Shown here: positions 13,501-23,684 of the stretch, one piece after another
Position numbering within the stretch: the stretch's first letter is position 1
Layout of the letters: every line of letters starts with the position of its first letter
NCBI RefSeq assembly: GCF_001949145.1
Contig: NW_019091475.1
Span: 536,561-600,560, forward strand
Reading direction: 5' to 3'
From: Acanthaster planci
Lineage: Eukaryota > Echinodermata > Asteroidea > Valvatida > Acanthasteridae
DNA length: 64,000 bases
Translations under genes and position numbers: made by a program
Notes under the pieces: model-generated
Databases searched by the model: none
Seen by the model: the letters and a program-made list of their open reading frames with translations, nothing else
What the model was told of the DNA's origin: nothing

Positions 13501-16500
13501 TGGGGGGGATAGGCACTGAACAAAGGTTAAACATGAAGCTAGAATTTTTGGAATTCGAAATAATTCAGATTCACGATAATTGGAAATGTTGAAGAAACAG
13601 GATAACCTGACCATTTCGTGACCGTTGCTGCCACACACACAATGCAATACCCATTGTGGCCAGAGAGAGCCAGTGTCTTCAATCTTTTGTGATAAAGCGA
13701 AGCATAATTGTTGAGAGATTCAAACATTCGTTTGTGCAGTTCACAGAGCTCTCAGAAAACCACTTAACTCTAGGTTGGTTTTTGCAATGGTGCCCGATAT
13801 GGAAAGGCTTAATTTTGGCCTTTCAAGAAATACCCCTCGATGCACAGAATTCCAAAGTGAGTTAAATTCTAGTCATTGATATGAATTACGAATCTGTATT
13901 TTATCGTGATTGAAATATTGCTATTTGATCTCCCCAGGTTGTGTATTTTACGGCCATCTTTCCTTATGTGGTTCTCTTGATCCTGCTGATCCGTGGAGTG
14001 ACTTTAGAAGGATACCAGGAGGGAGTCAAATTTTTCATCACACCTCGTTGGGAACTGCTGAAACACCCCAAGGTGCGTCTGCAGCTTGCTTCCAGGCTTT
14101 GACCAGAACTCTTTTTGGAGTGGTGGTGTGTAGAGTTACCATACAGAGGCCATTGTCTACATAAGGAGTTTTGATAAGGAAACCAAATGCATCGTGTGAA
14201 ACATTGCTGTATTTCAGTTAGTTCTCTTTTGATATATGGGTGGGTTTTTTGCAGAATCCTTTGTAGTTTTTTGTCAAAGTTCAAGTTTCATGCCTGACAT
14301 GGACATCAACAAAAGGTGAGAAAACCTGAAAAAAAAGTTGAATGTCGGCGCTTAATTGTCTGTTACAGTTAGAGTCATTTGCAGTAAATTGCACCTTCAA
14401 CTTGTTCCTGCCCGATGGCCTGTGGATCACAGTCTAGTGTGTGGACTCATGAGCTAGATCGAAGTCAGTTTTAAATGTGTCGCTGATTTCCCCCCGTAGG
14501 TATGGAAGGATGCCGCCGTTCAGATCTTCTACTCGCTCAGTGCTTCCTGGGGTGGTCTGATCACATTGTCGTCCTACAACAAATTTCACAACAACTGTTT
14601 CAGGTAAGCAATTTGGAGAATGATTCCATTCTGCAACCAAAACTTCCACGTGACTCCGTCTGCTTTCAGTTGAAGGTGGGCCCAAGATGCCTCGGACGTT
14701 GGTTGCCAGGCTTAAAAAATTTTTGTATTATACTTTGTGGAAACAGTTTTCCTTGGCACTGCATGCAAGATAGAAATTCATGGCGCAACAAAGTGAACTA
14801 AGTTTTGTCATCAGAGCCGCCTGACTTTCCGACGGCAAGCATGCAAAAGAGCTCGCTGACTTTAGTGGGAGAACTTGCTCAAAAAGGTGATGCCGAAGTA
14901 GAAAAACCATATTCAAACACAACTGCCATCTTTTCTACTGGCAGAGGGGGCTCTTCTCGTTGTGAGGTTTCCCACAGACACGTATGTGCACGTACGTGAA
15001 TTATTCCTTTTCAAATAAGGTTCCTAAGCTGATCAGTTTTCAGCTGTCAGGTTACGCTGATGGACGCTATTTCTCGTTTTGATTTTTGTGCTACCTCAGG
15101 GATGCCATGATTGTGCCAGTAATCAATTGTGCCACCAGCATCTTTGCCGGCTTTGTCATCTTCTCTATCATGGGCAACATGGCCTACGAACTCAAGGTTC
15201 CCGTCTCGGAAGTCGTACAGGAAGGTACGCTATGCCTCTCCTTTCTCTCTCCCCATTTCAAACTCTGCCCCGCCCGACTAACCCACCGAAACCCTCTGGA
15301 TTGTAACAGGGGTGCCTTGTATGTGACACACACACGCACGCCGGTACATGACTATGGAGTATTAACGGCAATATATCGCCCCTTTTCCGTTTTACACTTT
15401 CCAGAGTTCGGCCTGGCTTTCATCGCCTATCCGGAAGCTGTAGCACGACTACCAATATCCCCGCTCTGGTCTTTATTGTTCTTTTTCATGCTTCTCACGC
15501 TGGGGCTAGGAAGCCAGGTAAATGAGAGGGACTTGCTGTGGTGTGAAGGTGGCCTGAGGGGGGCTGCCATTGACCCCACTGGGTACAGTCGCGAAACGGG
15601 ACTTGTTGGCACCTGAAATACGGCGTCTAACGTTTTGAGGAGCATGTTTGGTGAAGTAACTTGTGGGCCGCTGTCTTGCTGCAGCTTTTGCAGTCTTACA
15701 AAGTGAGAGTTGGAAATTATCCAAAGTCTATTGGACTGTGCATTAAAAAACACTGACAAGGAATACAAACTTCCATTGGCTGCGGAAAAGTTAGCCAACA
15801 GGTTTTGTTTTGAGGTTGTAGTCAGTCTAGTCCCTATTCAGAGTGTTGGACGGAGGGGGTGCTGGACGCTGGAACCCGTTCAAAGTACGGGTGAAGGTAG
15901 GTTATGGTCCATTGTGCGGGCATGCGTGGGACCTTACACGTGTAAGTTGTTTTTAACCCTTTCTTTGTTGTTTTGTTTTAAGGAGCATCTGCACAGAGTG
16001 TGCGCTTCGTTGTGTAGTTGTGATTTTTCCAAAGATGGAAATTTGGTCTTTGAAATTACACATCCAACCTTGAATGTAACCAGCCAATTTGTTAGTTGAA
16101 GTGATAACAAAGTTTCACAAGCACTGTTGTCAGTGTCAAAGAGCTCTACTGTCATCTGTCATGTTGGAATGCCCTTGGCGCAAACAAAGGTTGGATGTGC
16201 CGAAACTAATCACAACCCTGTGTTATGATATTTGGTTTTCTTTTCTTTTGATTTGGAAGATGTAAGTACTCACTCAGTGGTATGGGCACTTTGATCAGAG
16301 CCTTAAAGGGCCGACGGCGACGTCCCAATTTGATATTCAAACATTCTCGGACGTGTTTTACTTCTTGCAGCTTTGCATTGTGGAGACTGTGGTCACGTCC
16401 ATCGTGGATGAGTTCCCCCGCTATCTGCGATCGAGAAAATTCTGGGTTCTCGCCATGTACTCCACGCTGGGTTTCCTTGTGGGCCTGAACTGTGTGACTC

Positions 16501-19162
16501 AGGTGAGTTTCAACGTCTTCTTACCCCTGGGACAGTATGTATTACTTGACCCAACCTAATAGGAGTCACTAGTTGCCTCAGCCCCGTTGGAGTTGAAGGT
16601 CTTGGAAAGAATCTCACAAAGTGAAAATCAGTCGGAGCCCTCAATATTCTCTTCCTTATAATGTCCATTTTCATCGGGGTGCCAGACTGAGGGATACATA
16701 GAGCCCAGTTTCCTCTTTTTAAGGCAAACTAAAATGATATTGCCGAAAAGAAAAGGTCTTATGACTCATTTTGTGGTGTCCGATCATACATCTTTTTTAT
16801 TTGCCAACAAATCGAAATGTGACCTGCTCAGTGAAAATGAGTCACATTTCGTCAGAGCCACTTTGGAGTTGAAGGCCTTTGAGAGAATGTTGCACAGTGT
16901 TTAATCAATAGCAATCATTTTTAACAATTTAACATCTACATAACATCCATTTTATTGTACCAAACTGAGGGACACATCAAAAGGAAAAGCTCAAATTCCC
17001 CAATCAAATACAAAGTAAAACTCAAAAATAGCTCGGGAGATTTGTGACTCATTTTACAGAGCGGGTCACAAATGTGTTATGGCCAATTCTAATGTAACAG
17101 ACTTTTTGGAGTGCCTTCGTTTCTCTCGGACTCTGAGGTTTTTTAGTAAAGTTTCGAGGCCGTGAGAAAATGACGAGGCATTTAAAAAAATTTTTTCTTC
17201 TTTCACGGATTACAGGCTGGTAATTATTGGGTGATCCTGATGGACAAATATGCCGCCGACTTTGCCCTGCTGATCTTCGGCCTGTGCGAGTGCATTGGCC
17301 TGGGCTGGTTGTACGGCGTACGGCGATTCTTCAATGACATCCGCTGCATGATTTCGGATCGGCTGGTGGACTTCCCCTTGTTCAAGTGGTGGGGTGTTCA
17401 GTGGTGTGCTCTTACGCCTGCCATTCTCTCGGTAAATATTGCTTTGTAGAAATAACGCGACTGGAATCACGCCTCGGCAGTTTTAGTATCGTGCTTTCAG
17501 AAGTCTTTTTTTGTTTCATGTTTTTGTTTGCCATTTTGGCAAGTACACCGTCTGCTTCGCAAAAAATCTGCAAAAATCACTGATTTGGGGATAGAAAGCA
17601 GAAAACGCAATTCTTGGGGGAAAAAAAATAAAGACATAAAACAACTAAATATTTTTTATTGTTTCTGCACAATTAATCAAATAAATATGAACCCAAATGA
17701 GGAATGACAACTCATTTTCACTGTTTAACTCACTTTGAAAGTAAGTTTCCCCTCCTGTTTTTCCTTTGCGATATCGTAGAATTTGGTATTGATTTCCTCC
17801 GGCTCCGCACCGTGGAGATCACACACGTCCCCATTCCCTACATAGTGCTCAGACGTCTCACGGCTTATGAATAAATCAGTAGGGACGGGGACCAGTCCAA
17901 GATCACAGTGGCGTGGTGCGTGTAGGCCCTACATGTATCAATATGCCAAAGATACCTGTAGAAGTACGGTAAATGTTGGGCCTACAGTACATATGTACAG
18001 TCACATACAGTTTTTGTATACAAAATTTAGAGAGCAGAATTTGACTCTCAGAAAGCAGAAAATTCTGGACTTTAGACTAAAGTGTCCTTGGAAGATGGCC
18101 CGCAAGTTAGCTAGTGGATTCCCTCCTCTTTCACTGTTTTCGCTTTCTACCCCCTCCCCCCTGCAGTTTGTCCTTCTGTTCAACTGGATCGACTGGGAGG
18201 TCCCCAAGGCCGGCGAGAAGGACTTCCCCATGGGGGCCCACATCATTGGCTGGGTCATGATCAGCTCCAGCATATCGGCCATCCCCACCGTCATGATATA
18301 CGAGCTGGTGTTTAAAGGAGAGGGCAACATCATTGAGGTAAGGCCGGGTCCCCTCAACACTGAACGGGGAGTTCGTCTTTGCCCACGCGTCGGCTTTGCC
18401 CCGTTTAAAATTGGATTGTGGTGTTTGGGGGAAAAAGTGGTAGTCGATAGGAAGCTGTCGTTAAAAGTTATGCCTCTGGTTCCTGAAAATCGATGGTCAT
18501 ATTCTACAACACATGTCATGGTTTTTGTGTTTGACTTCGTGAGTGATTGATTGGAGGACTGGAAATGCTGTTAAGGTATTAGTTGTTTTTTTTTATTAAA
18601 ATTAATTTACCCCACAACCAAAAGTTGTTGGGCAAACAAAAGTAATCAAACAAACCACATAGCCAGTATTCCTGTCTAGTTTTTAGATGATTTGTGTTCA
18701 GAAAGGCTGTTTCCTCCTTGAGCGATCTTCATTTGCCATGCTTGCATCATGCCTTTTGGGGCGTGATCCCTGGCTGTATGGTGTTTTTGGTTTTATGGCT
18801 TCTGACTAGCCAACATCCTCCAAACAAAGACATTGACAATTGAGAGGAGCCACAGTTGGTAGAGTTCCGGCATGGTGGTCCAGAGGTCACAGGTGGAGTT
18901 CCCACTCCCGTCAGCTTATCTCTGCAATTGTTTTGGGAGAAATATTTTGAATTACCGTTTCCTTCTCCTTCAGCGTTTCCGACGGGCCACCACCTCCAAA
19001 CCGTCCTGGGGGCCCGCGTTGAAACTACATCGGTTGGAGGCCATCAATGCCCACAAAGCGCACGGAACAGTCATGGGCGGCGACCTCGAACCGGGAACAG
19101 ACAAGTACGATGACAACGATGTCAAGTATTCCCCAGCCAATGCCGACGAGTCCATCGTGTAA
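1502..19162 (+). CDS. slc6a9-like: SLC6 glycine-transporter-like gene, copy 1 (13 coding exons, 680 aa)
   Basis: Plasma-membrane Na+/Cl- symporter of the SLC6 (neurotransmitter:sodium symporter) family. Coding exons: 1502-1561, 2575-2773, 11833-11964, 12366-12699, 13286-13418, 13938-14072, 14500-14603, 15100-15224, 15405-15517, 16371-16502, 17216-17431, 18167-18337, 18974-19162. All junctions are GT-AG and the phases agree, giving 2043 nt. Seen: TM1 GNVWRFPY, with Gly where monoamine carriers have Asp; TM3 YYN; the EL2 cysteine pair C171/C180; sequons N205, N215 and N221; TM6 SLSASWGGL then [11 protein letters not shown]8 LGLGSQ; and the tail motif [10 protein letters not shown]. From family knowledge, [10 protein letters not shown] and WGPAL.xHR are glycine-transporter signatures, so glycine is the likely substrate, but proline or another small amino acid is possible. 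The C-terminus ESIV fits a class I PDZ ligand. A paralogue lies inverted at 28.6-41.1 kb. Apart from repeats listed separately, I see no other gene in the introns. Confidence 0.93.
2575..2773 (+). CDS. slc6a9-like: Transporter copy 1, exon 2 (N-tail and TM1, aa 21-87)
   Basis: A charged Lys/Asp-rich N-tail leads into NWSNHLDF and TM1 with [11 protein letters not shown], the most conserved SLC6 motif. TM1 carries Na+ and substrate ligands. The acceptor is TTTCTTCCAG and the donor is GTACGT in phase 1, inside the SNGGG loop. Confidence 0.95.
5579..5600. repeat. 22-bp perfect palindrome around TAGGCCTA
   Basis: The arms read GTGCATGTAGG and its exact reverse complement, with no spacer. It lies in a run of ACATGTAC-like sequence. 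The core TAGGCCTA recurs at more than ten other places in the window. Confidence 0.85.
9311..9338. repeat. Inverted repeat, 10-bp arms and 8-nt loop
   Basis: ACAGTACATG at 9311-9320 is exactly complementary to CATGTACTGT at 9329-9338. It belongs to the ACATGTAC repeat class. Confidence 0.8.
11833..11964 (+). CDS. slc6a9-like: Transporter copy 1, exon 3 (TM2, aa 87-131)
   Basis: Encodes [11 protein letters not shown] through [19 protein letters not shown], the TM2 and first intracellular loop signature (FLE.xxGQ) of SLC6 carriers. The acceptor is CCCCTCTGCAG and the donor is GTGAGT. The exon is 132 nt, the same as the paralogue. Confidence 0.95.
12366..12699 (+). CDS. slc6a9-like: Transporter copy 1, exon 4 (TM3 and EL2, aa 131-242)
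   Basis: TM3 carries the conserved YYN (Y146/Y147). It is followed by TLPW and the large extracellular loop EL2, with C171 and C180 in the family's disulphide spacing and three N-glycosylation sequons (NMT N205, NVT N215, NIS N221). It ends at PPSEEYYR with a phase-2 donor at 12700. The exon is 334 nt in both paralogues. Confidence 0.95.
13286..13418 (+). CDS. slc6a9-like: Transporter copy 1, exon 5 (TM4, aa 242-286)
   Basis: Encodes the end of EL2 ([12 protein letters not shown]) and TM4 ([17 protein letters not shown]), ending at the conserved KGVKSSGK loop. The acceptor is TTGGTCTGCAG and the donor is GTAGGG. The exon is 133 nt, as in the paralogue. Confidence 0.94.
13938..14072 (+). CDS. 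slc6a9-like: Transporter copy 1, exon 6 (TM5, aa 287-331)
   Basis: Encodes [20 protein letters not shown] then VTLEGYQEG and [20 protein letters not shown]...RGVTLEG is a glycine-transporter-type TM5 and EL3 signature. 135 nt, phase 0 at both ends. Confidence 0.95.
14500..14603 (+). CDS. slc6a9-like: Transporter copy 1, exon 7 (TM6, aa 332-366)
   Basis: Encodes [19 protein letters not shown] then [17 protein letters not shown]6 is the unwound helix that contacts substrate, Na+ and Cl-. S345 sits where GlyT2 has Ser and GlyT1 has Gly. The intact SSYNKFHNN loop matches vertebrate glycine transporters. Confidence 0.95.
15100..15224 (+). CDS. slc6a9-like: Transporter copy 1, exon 8 (TM7, aa 366-408)
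   Basis: Encodes [20 protein letters not shown] then [12 protein letters not shown], a close match to the TM7 of GlyTs ([16 protein letters not shown]). It ends in EL4 with a phase-1 donor GTACGC. Confidence 0.95.
15405..15517 (+). CDS. slc6a9-like: Transporter copy 1, exon 9 (EL4 and TM8 start, aa 408-445)
   Basis: Encodes [19 protein letters not shown] and [13 protein letters not shown]. The Na+-coordinating end of TM8 reads L440-G-L-G443-S-Q445, with Gly where many SLC6 carriers and the paralogue have Asp. GlyT1 also has LGLG here. The acceptor TTTCCAG precedes a G|AG split glutamate. Confidence 0.94.
16371..16502 (+). CDS. slc6a9-like: Transporter copy 1, exon 10 (TM8 end and TM9, aa 446-489)
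   Basis: Encodes [19 protein letters not shown] then TM9 ([21 protein letters not shown]). The VET..T.I.DE pattern after TM8 is an SLC6 hallmark. 132 nt in both paralogues. Confidence 0.95.
16560..17055. mobile_element. Two tandem MITE-like repeats in intron 10
   Basis: The second unit (16834-17055, 222 bp) is bounded by exact 13-bp terminal inverted repeats, AAAATGAGTCACA at 16834 and its complement at 17043. The first unit (about 16560-16772) has the same internal landmarks (GTTGGAGTTGAAGG, CCATTTT, CAGACTGAGGGA-like) and a matching right end at 16760-16772, but its left end is eroded. There is no coding capacity. This is most likely a non-autonomous DNA element that was duplicated locally. 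The family is unknown. Confidence 0.55.
17216..17431 (+). CDS. slc6a9-like: Transporter copy 1, exon 11 (TM10 and TM11 start, aa 490-561)
   Basis: Encodes [20 protein letters not shown], then a helix ending [16 protein letters not shown] and the start of TM11 ([15 protein letters not shown]). DxYAA and YG..RF..DI are conserved SLC6 motifs. 216 nt in both paralogues. Confidence 0.95.
18167..18337 (+). CDS. slc6a9-like: Transporter copy 1, exon 12 (TM11-TM12, aa 562-618)
   Basis: Encodes [14 protein letters not shown], the loop [11 protein letters not shown], and TM12 ([20 protein letters not shown]). It is 171 nt, one codon longer than the paralogue's 168. The acceptor is a long pyrimidine tract ending CCCCCTGCAG. 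Confidence 0.94.
18974..19162 (+). CDS. slc6a9-like: Transporter copy 1, exon 13 (cytosolic C-tail, aa 619-680, stop)
   Basis: A basic start (RFRRATTSK) leads to [10 protein letters not shown], the counterpart of the vertebrate GlyT1 tail [10 protein letters not shown]. Then comes [10 protein letters not shown] (645-654), shared with the paralogue, an acidic stretch, and the terminal ESIV. TAA is at 19160-19162. The end SIV fits a class I PDZ-binding motif (S/T-x-hydrophobic). Confidence 0.93.
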   Translation, partial: RFRRATTSKPSWGPALKLHRLEAINAHKAHGTVMGGDLEPGTDKYDDNDVKYSPANADESIV

Positions 19163-20757
19163 ATCCACCCTCCCCCGGCATATTGTTTTGCTTTTTTCTT
19201 TTTTTTTTGTTGCTTCGGTTACGATCAATTCCTTCACTTGAGGCCCAAAGGGGAGTGGCCATTGGGAAGTGACCCGCCAATTCTCTCCATCTTTGGCAAC
19301 TAAAAGGGGGTCGTTGCTTTTTGTAGATAGGTTGAATTTAAGCAGAAAGCCCCCTGTTTTGATGTTTATAGGGTTAGAATTTCCCGAGTCGTGTGACTCC
19401 AGCGGTGCTATCATGTGCTTGGTAGCTGTAGGCCCCTGCATAGCCTCTCTGAAGAAATACAGTGGTGTTCAAACGTGATTACATCATCTTAGAGAGTTAA
19501 ACATTGGAACTCCGAAAGGTGCGATGGGCCTATCCCACATTTAATAGAGATTTAGTTAATTTAGGACCTTTTTGTCTTGTAGGACGGACTCCTTCAATAT
19601 AAGCCTAAAATATTAGTCGAGTTTTTTCCCCCTTGAAATACTGCCAAGAACTATATTTTTATTTATTCAAAATTCATTTTGTTTGAGAAGCATCTACCAA
19701 GAAAAAAATTGCCAGTGTCCAAATGACCCAGGCAAAGGTTTTACCAAAATGCAACTGTTGGGTTCAACCCATTTAGTTATCTCTTCCATCAAAGAAATGT
19801 CGAGAGAAATTTGCAACACTGATGAAAGATATACTCTGAGGGAGAGCTGGAGAGAGTGTGGTCATTTCATTGGTAATGCATTTGCAGTTGTTCTCTTTTC
19901 GTAGATTTTGTTGTTTTTTAAGAGAAGGTGTTTTCGAATCTGAAGTACCGTGAGGGTTCTTGAAATATTTTGTAAATAAGAAAAGACTTGTGCATGCTTA
20001 CTGTAACGGATGAACTTATGTTTTGGAGATATTCTGGAAGAAGACTCCCAAAATTTATTCCTTAAAAGAAAAAGATAATAAATGACACATTTGTATCACT
20101 TGATGGAAAGTATAATCGGAAAAGTATATTAATCTGGGGAAAAAATCAAATATCACCTACATTTTGCAGTCATCTTGCTTTTCCTCTAAAAATTATGCAA
20201 TATCTTTTTTTGGCGGCAATAACCGTGGCTTTGTCATAGACACACAGCAGGATTTTACAAAACAGTGTCTGCAGAAAGACTTCACATGTCTTTGGTTCCT
20301 AGACATTATTCCAAATGGAACAAAAATACATTTTTAAAGTAAGCACTGATAAATATTAGCACAGGCGTTAAAATGATAGATTCACCCTTGGAAACCTTGT
20401 CTGTAACATCAGCGATGTGAAGTGTCCGTGGAAACGCATCCCACATTGACAGCATTTTTAAAGGGCGTGTGCGTCTCTTACGTGCACCGTAATTAGAAGT
20501 GCATAGGAAATGGAAAAACAGGGTACTTAGGCTTTGTCAATGCCATTTGTGTTTTTCTTGTGTTTGATTCTTAACATATTTATTCAGTTGATGAGCAAAG
20601 CTCGCCCGCAAGCTTCCTGAAAAAAATTGAGGGGGGGGGAAACCAGTGTAGTCAAAACGCTGATCAGCTTGATTCATCTCGTACAAGAAATTCAGTTTCA
20701 GGAGAGAAATCTTTTATCTACCTCAGAAATATTTTCAAAGTTTTCCAAGGTGGAGTT

Positions 20758-20783
20758 ATGTATATATATATTAATATATATGT
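20758..20783. repeat. AT microsatellite
   Basis: Short TATATATATATTAATATATATG dinucleotide-type run. Confidence 0.8.
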
Positions 20784-20879
20784 AATTATGTGTGTTTGCC
20801 TTGAAGATTTTCTCTGGTTTAATGGTTGTACAGGAACTGCAGGAAAGGGGAAAAACCCAAGAATTTGTCTGAAATTTCC

Positions 20880-20955
20880 CATAGTTAAAACCACAGAAAC
20901 GGCCCGTTCTGTTTTCGCATAGTTAAAACCACAGAAACGGCCCGTTCTGTTTTCG
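20880..20955. repeat. 38-bp perfect tandem duplication
   Basis: Two identical adjacent 38-bp units (20880-20917, 20918-20955), each containing ACGGCCCGTTCTG. It lies in the probable 3' UTR of transporter copy 1. Perfect identity implies a recent event or an assembly artefact. Confidence 0.95.
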
Positions 20956-23400
20956 GTATCGCCACTTTTTGTCAAACCAGTCTTGGCAAACCTAATTAAG
21001 CAATTGAGCAGCTTTTTATTTTTTTCCATGGTATGTACCAAGTGGATTAAAATTTTTAAAAAAAAGATCCTTTTTGAATGTTTGAAAATGGTTAATTAAA
21101 AACCTGCCTTGAGGTTTTTTTTCCGAGTAGAAATCTATTTTAGTTGCAGCCAATAGCAACTGAGATTTGCATCCAAAGATTAGCCGATCCAAAGATCAAA
21201 TTCAAAGTGCAGCTGCTTATCAAAAACCAGTGGAATTCCGTAGCTGTGTTGTGTTCCAATTTCGTTTCGTTTCGGTGACATTTTAGTTCATTTATGCTAT
21301 CTTACAATGTAAAGGCTAACTTCAGCTAGACATAGGCCCTGCCGTTTCAGCAAACGCGTCATTAATGGTCTGTTTTTGTGTTGTTGGCCGGAAGAAGCCA
21401 CCGTAATTTGTAATTGGGAGCATTGAGCAAGAGATGCTGCATTGGCTAACTGTTGGAGGCAGTGTGGTCTCTTCATTTCCATTTTGCGATATGCTGTTTG
21501 AAGGAGTTTCGATAAGCCATTATAATTTAGGAATTGGCATAGAGCGAATATTAGCATACTTCCCCCCAGAAGCCCCATGTAATTTTTATACAGAAAATCT
21601 TAATCGAAAAAAAATCGAAAGAATAGTATTGTTCGTCAATTTGATTTCGCATACCTGTCAGAAGTTACGGTTGATACAAACGGCAAGTGCCTTGAAATAC
21701 GGTCAAGAAATTTCCCGGGATGTAGAAGTTTTTGATGGTCTGTTTTTGATATGATCAGGCCTACAGCATTGGACATCCCGCAGTTCTCTGTTTTGATGGG
21801 ATTTGATTTGTTCCCGTTTTTTGGAGTGTTCGTTTTTTCTCTGGGAAAACAAATTGTGTTAGATGAAAAAAAAAACAATGCAACTGGCTGCTGAACTTTG
21901 ACAATGCAAAATTACAAACGAGGAGTTATAAATAGTTGTACATACTTGATTGAAATGGCGAGTTTTCACGAGCTTGCACCGGTGTACAATAATAATGCAA
22001 GTTGGTGTAAACAGGTCTGGTCTTATTGTAGTGTCCACCTGTATGTACATAATGATCTAGGTTAATGCTCGTGGAACGTTGTATGCTTTCTTTTAAAGCT
22101 AAGGTTGGTTATTACATTTCTTTTACAACCGCATCCTTCAGTTTTGCAGCCCGACTGTCTAGTTTTCCCCCGTATTCAGGCGTAAGTGCGGTTGCCTTGT
22201 TTAGTGATATAGTTCAATGTTTGCTTCAGGTGTTCGTTGGATTTACATCAATACTTTCGGGAATAAAAGTAAGTTTGATAATTTCGGTCACGCACGACCA
22301 CGCTAAACAGCCTGTGGAGATCTGCGTTCAGAAATACAATACGGGAAGATACATTACAGGTCTGAAGCGTGTTTCCTACCAGCATGCGTGACGTCTCTGA
22401 CTTGTCAAACTCCAAGAAATATGGTGCTGTATCCTAATCTTTGCCTATTTATGCGTACAAGAGGCTCTTCAGGGTCGTTCAGCTTGTCAAGAGTTAGACT
22501 GCGCTTTGTACATACCTAAGTGTTTCCACTGTATTTTAATTTTCTGTTTTGTTTCAACTTGTTGCCGTATTTATGGTCATTTTGGCTGTTTTCTCCTCGG
22601 TTTTAGATGCTTATTGTAGTGTAAGCCAGCTGAGACAGTCTGACCAATGCTACCGATTTCAAAAACTGCCAAACAAATGGGTTCACAGCCATGTATAATC
22701 AAACCTTGTCAACCTCGTAGTTTCTGTCGTGTACGCGTGGTATACCTCGTTGGTAATTACACCACTAGCAATATGTAATAGTTACTTGCCGAAAAGCATT
22801 GAGTACTAGCACAGAGCTCCGCTGCACCATTTTAATGGCAGGTTTCCGTTTTTATTACCTAAGTTAACAGTTTCCTACAATCTAGGTTTCTTAAAGTAAG
22901 AGCCTTTTAAAGAAAATTGTCACTGTTCAAATGTATTGCCATTCGGTTTTCTATTTCTATATAGTGCCTTTCCATGGAAGTTTATTTACTTGAAGTAATT
23001 TGTTCACTTAAAATGTATCGTAAGACTTAGCTGTGTTTATAGTATAGAAGATGTTTTATGTTTTATTTTTGCTTTTTAGTTTCATTAATTTGGCATGCTT
23101 AAAGGACTTGTGTCTCTGTACAGGTATGTGATGAAAGAGCCAAACCTTCCGAGTAAATGCTATTTATTAGTTTGGCTCCATTTTCACGTGGAGACCTTTG
23201 CTATTTGGCGCAGAATGTCTTCTACCATTGCATTTGTCGAGAAGTCTATTTTGTTTGAAGTTGGAAGGTAGGCATTAATTTGGTTGTAAATAGATTGTAG
23301 GTTGACCGTTATTAGTGAAATGGCAATATTTTCTTGAAGTTCCCTATAAATCAGTCTTTATCTTTAGATGGGTTTCTTGCTGTAGCGTCTGAGATGTGCG

Positions 23401-23440
23401 GTTAAGACTTTCATTGGCAGATTAAGACTTTCATTGGCAG
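23401..23440. repeat. 20-bp tandem duplication
   Basis: TTAAGACTTTCATTGGCAG occurs twice in a row, with only the first base of the two units differing. Confidence 0.9.
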
Positions 23441-23678
23441 ATAATTCCAGCCACCTGGATTGGGTTTAACTACTGTGTATGTATCCTCAAACTGTAACCG
23501 TTCATGAAAAGACTACTGATGTTAGAGAAATTTGATTGCGGGAAGAAGTTCAAACTGGTTTCCCTGAGCTGTATATATTAAAAGCTTAACATCAAGAATC
23601 GAATCAAGTTGTATGCTTCGAGGGACTAAATCTCAACAAAATGTTTGTATATAATATCAATATTACTTCCTACATATC

Positions 23679-23684
23679 AATAAA
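23679..23684 (+). terminator. Candidate polyadenylation signal for transporter copy 1
   Basis: AATAAA is followed within about 25-60 nt by a T/GT-rich stretch (TGGTTTTAATTTTGTTAATTTTTTGG), as expected of a cleavage site. It would give a 3' UTR of about 4.5 kb. Earlier hexamers (AATAAA near 20080 and 22263) are possible alternatives. Confidence 0.4.

Noticed and set aside
18856-18973. Upstream extension of the last exon of copy 1 (open frame continues 5' of 18974)
   Set aside because: CTCCTTCAG at 18965-18973 is a good acceptor in the required phase 0, and the upstream peptide has no counterpart in the paralogue.
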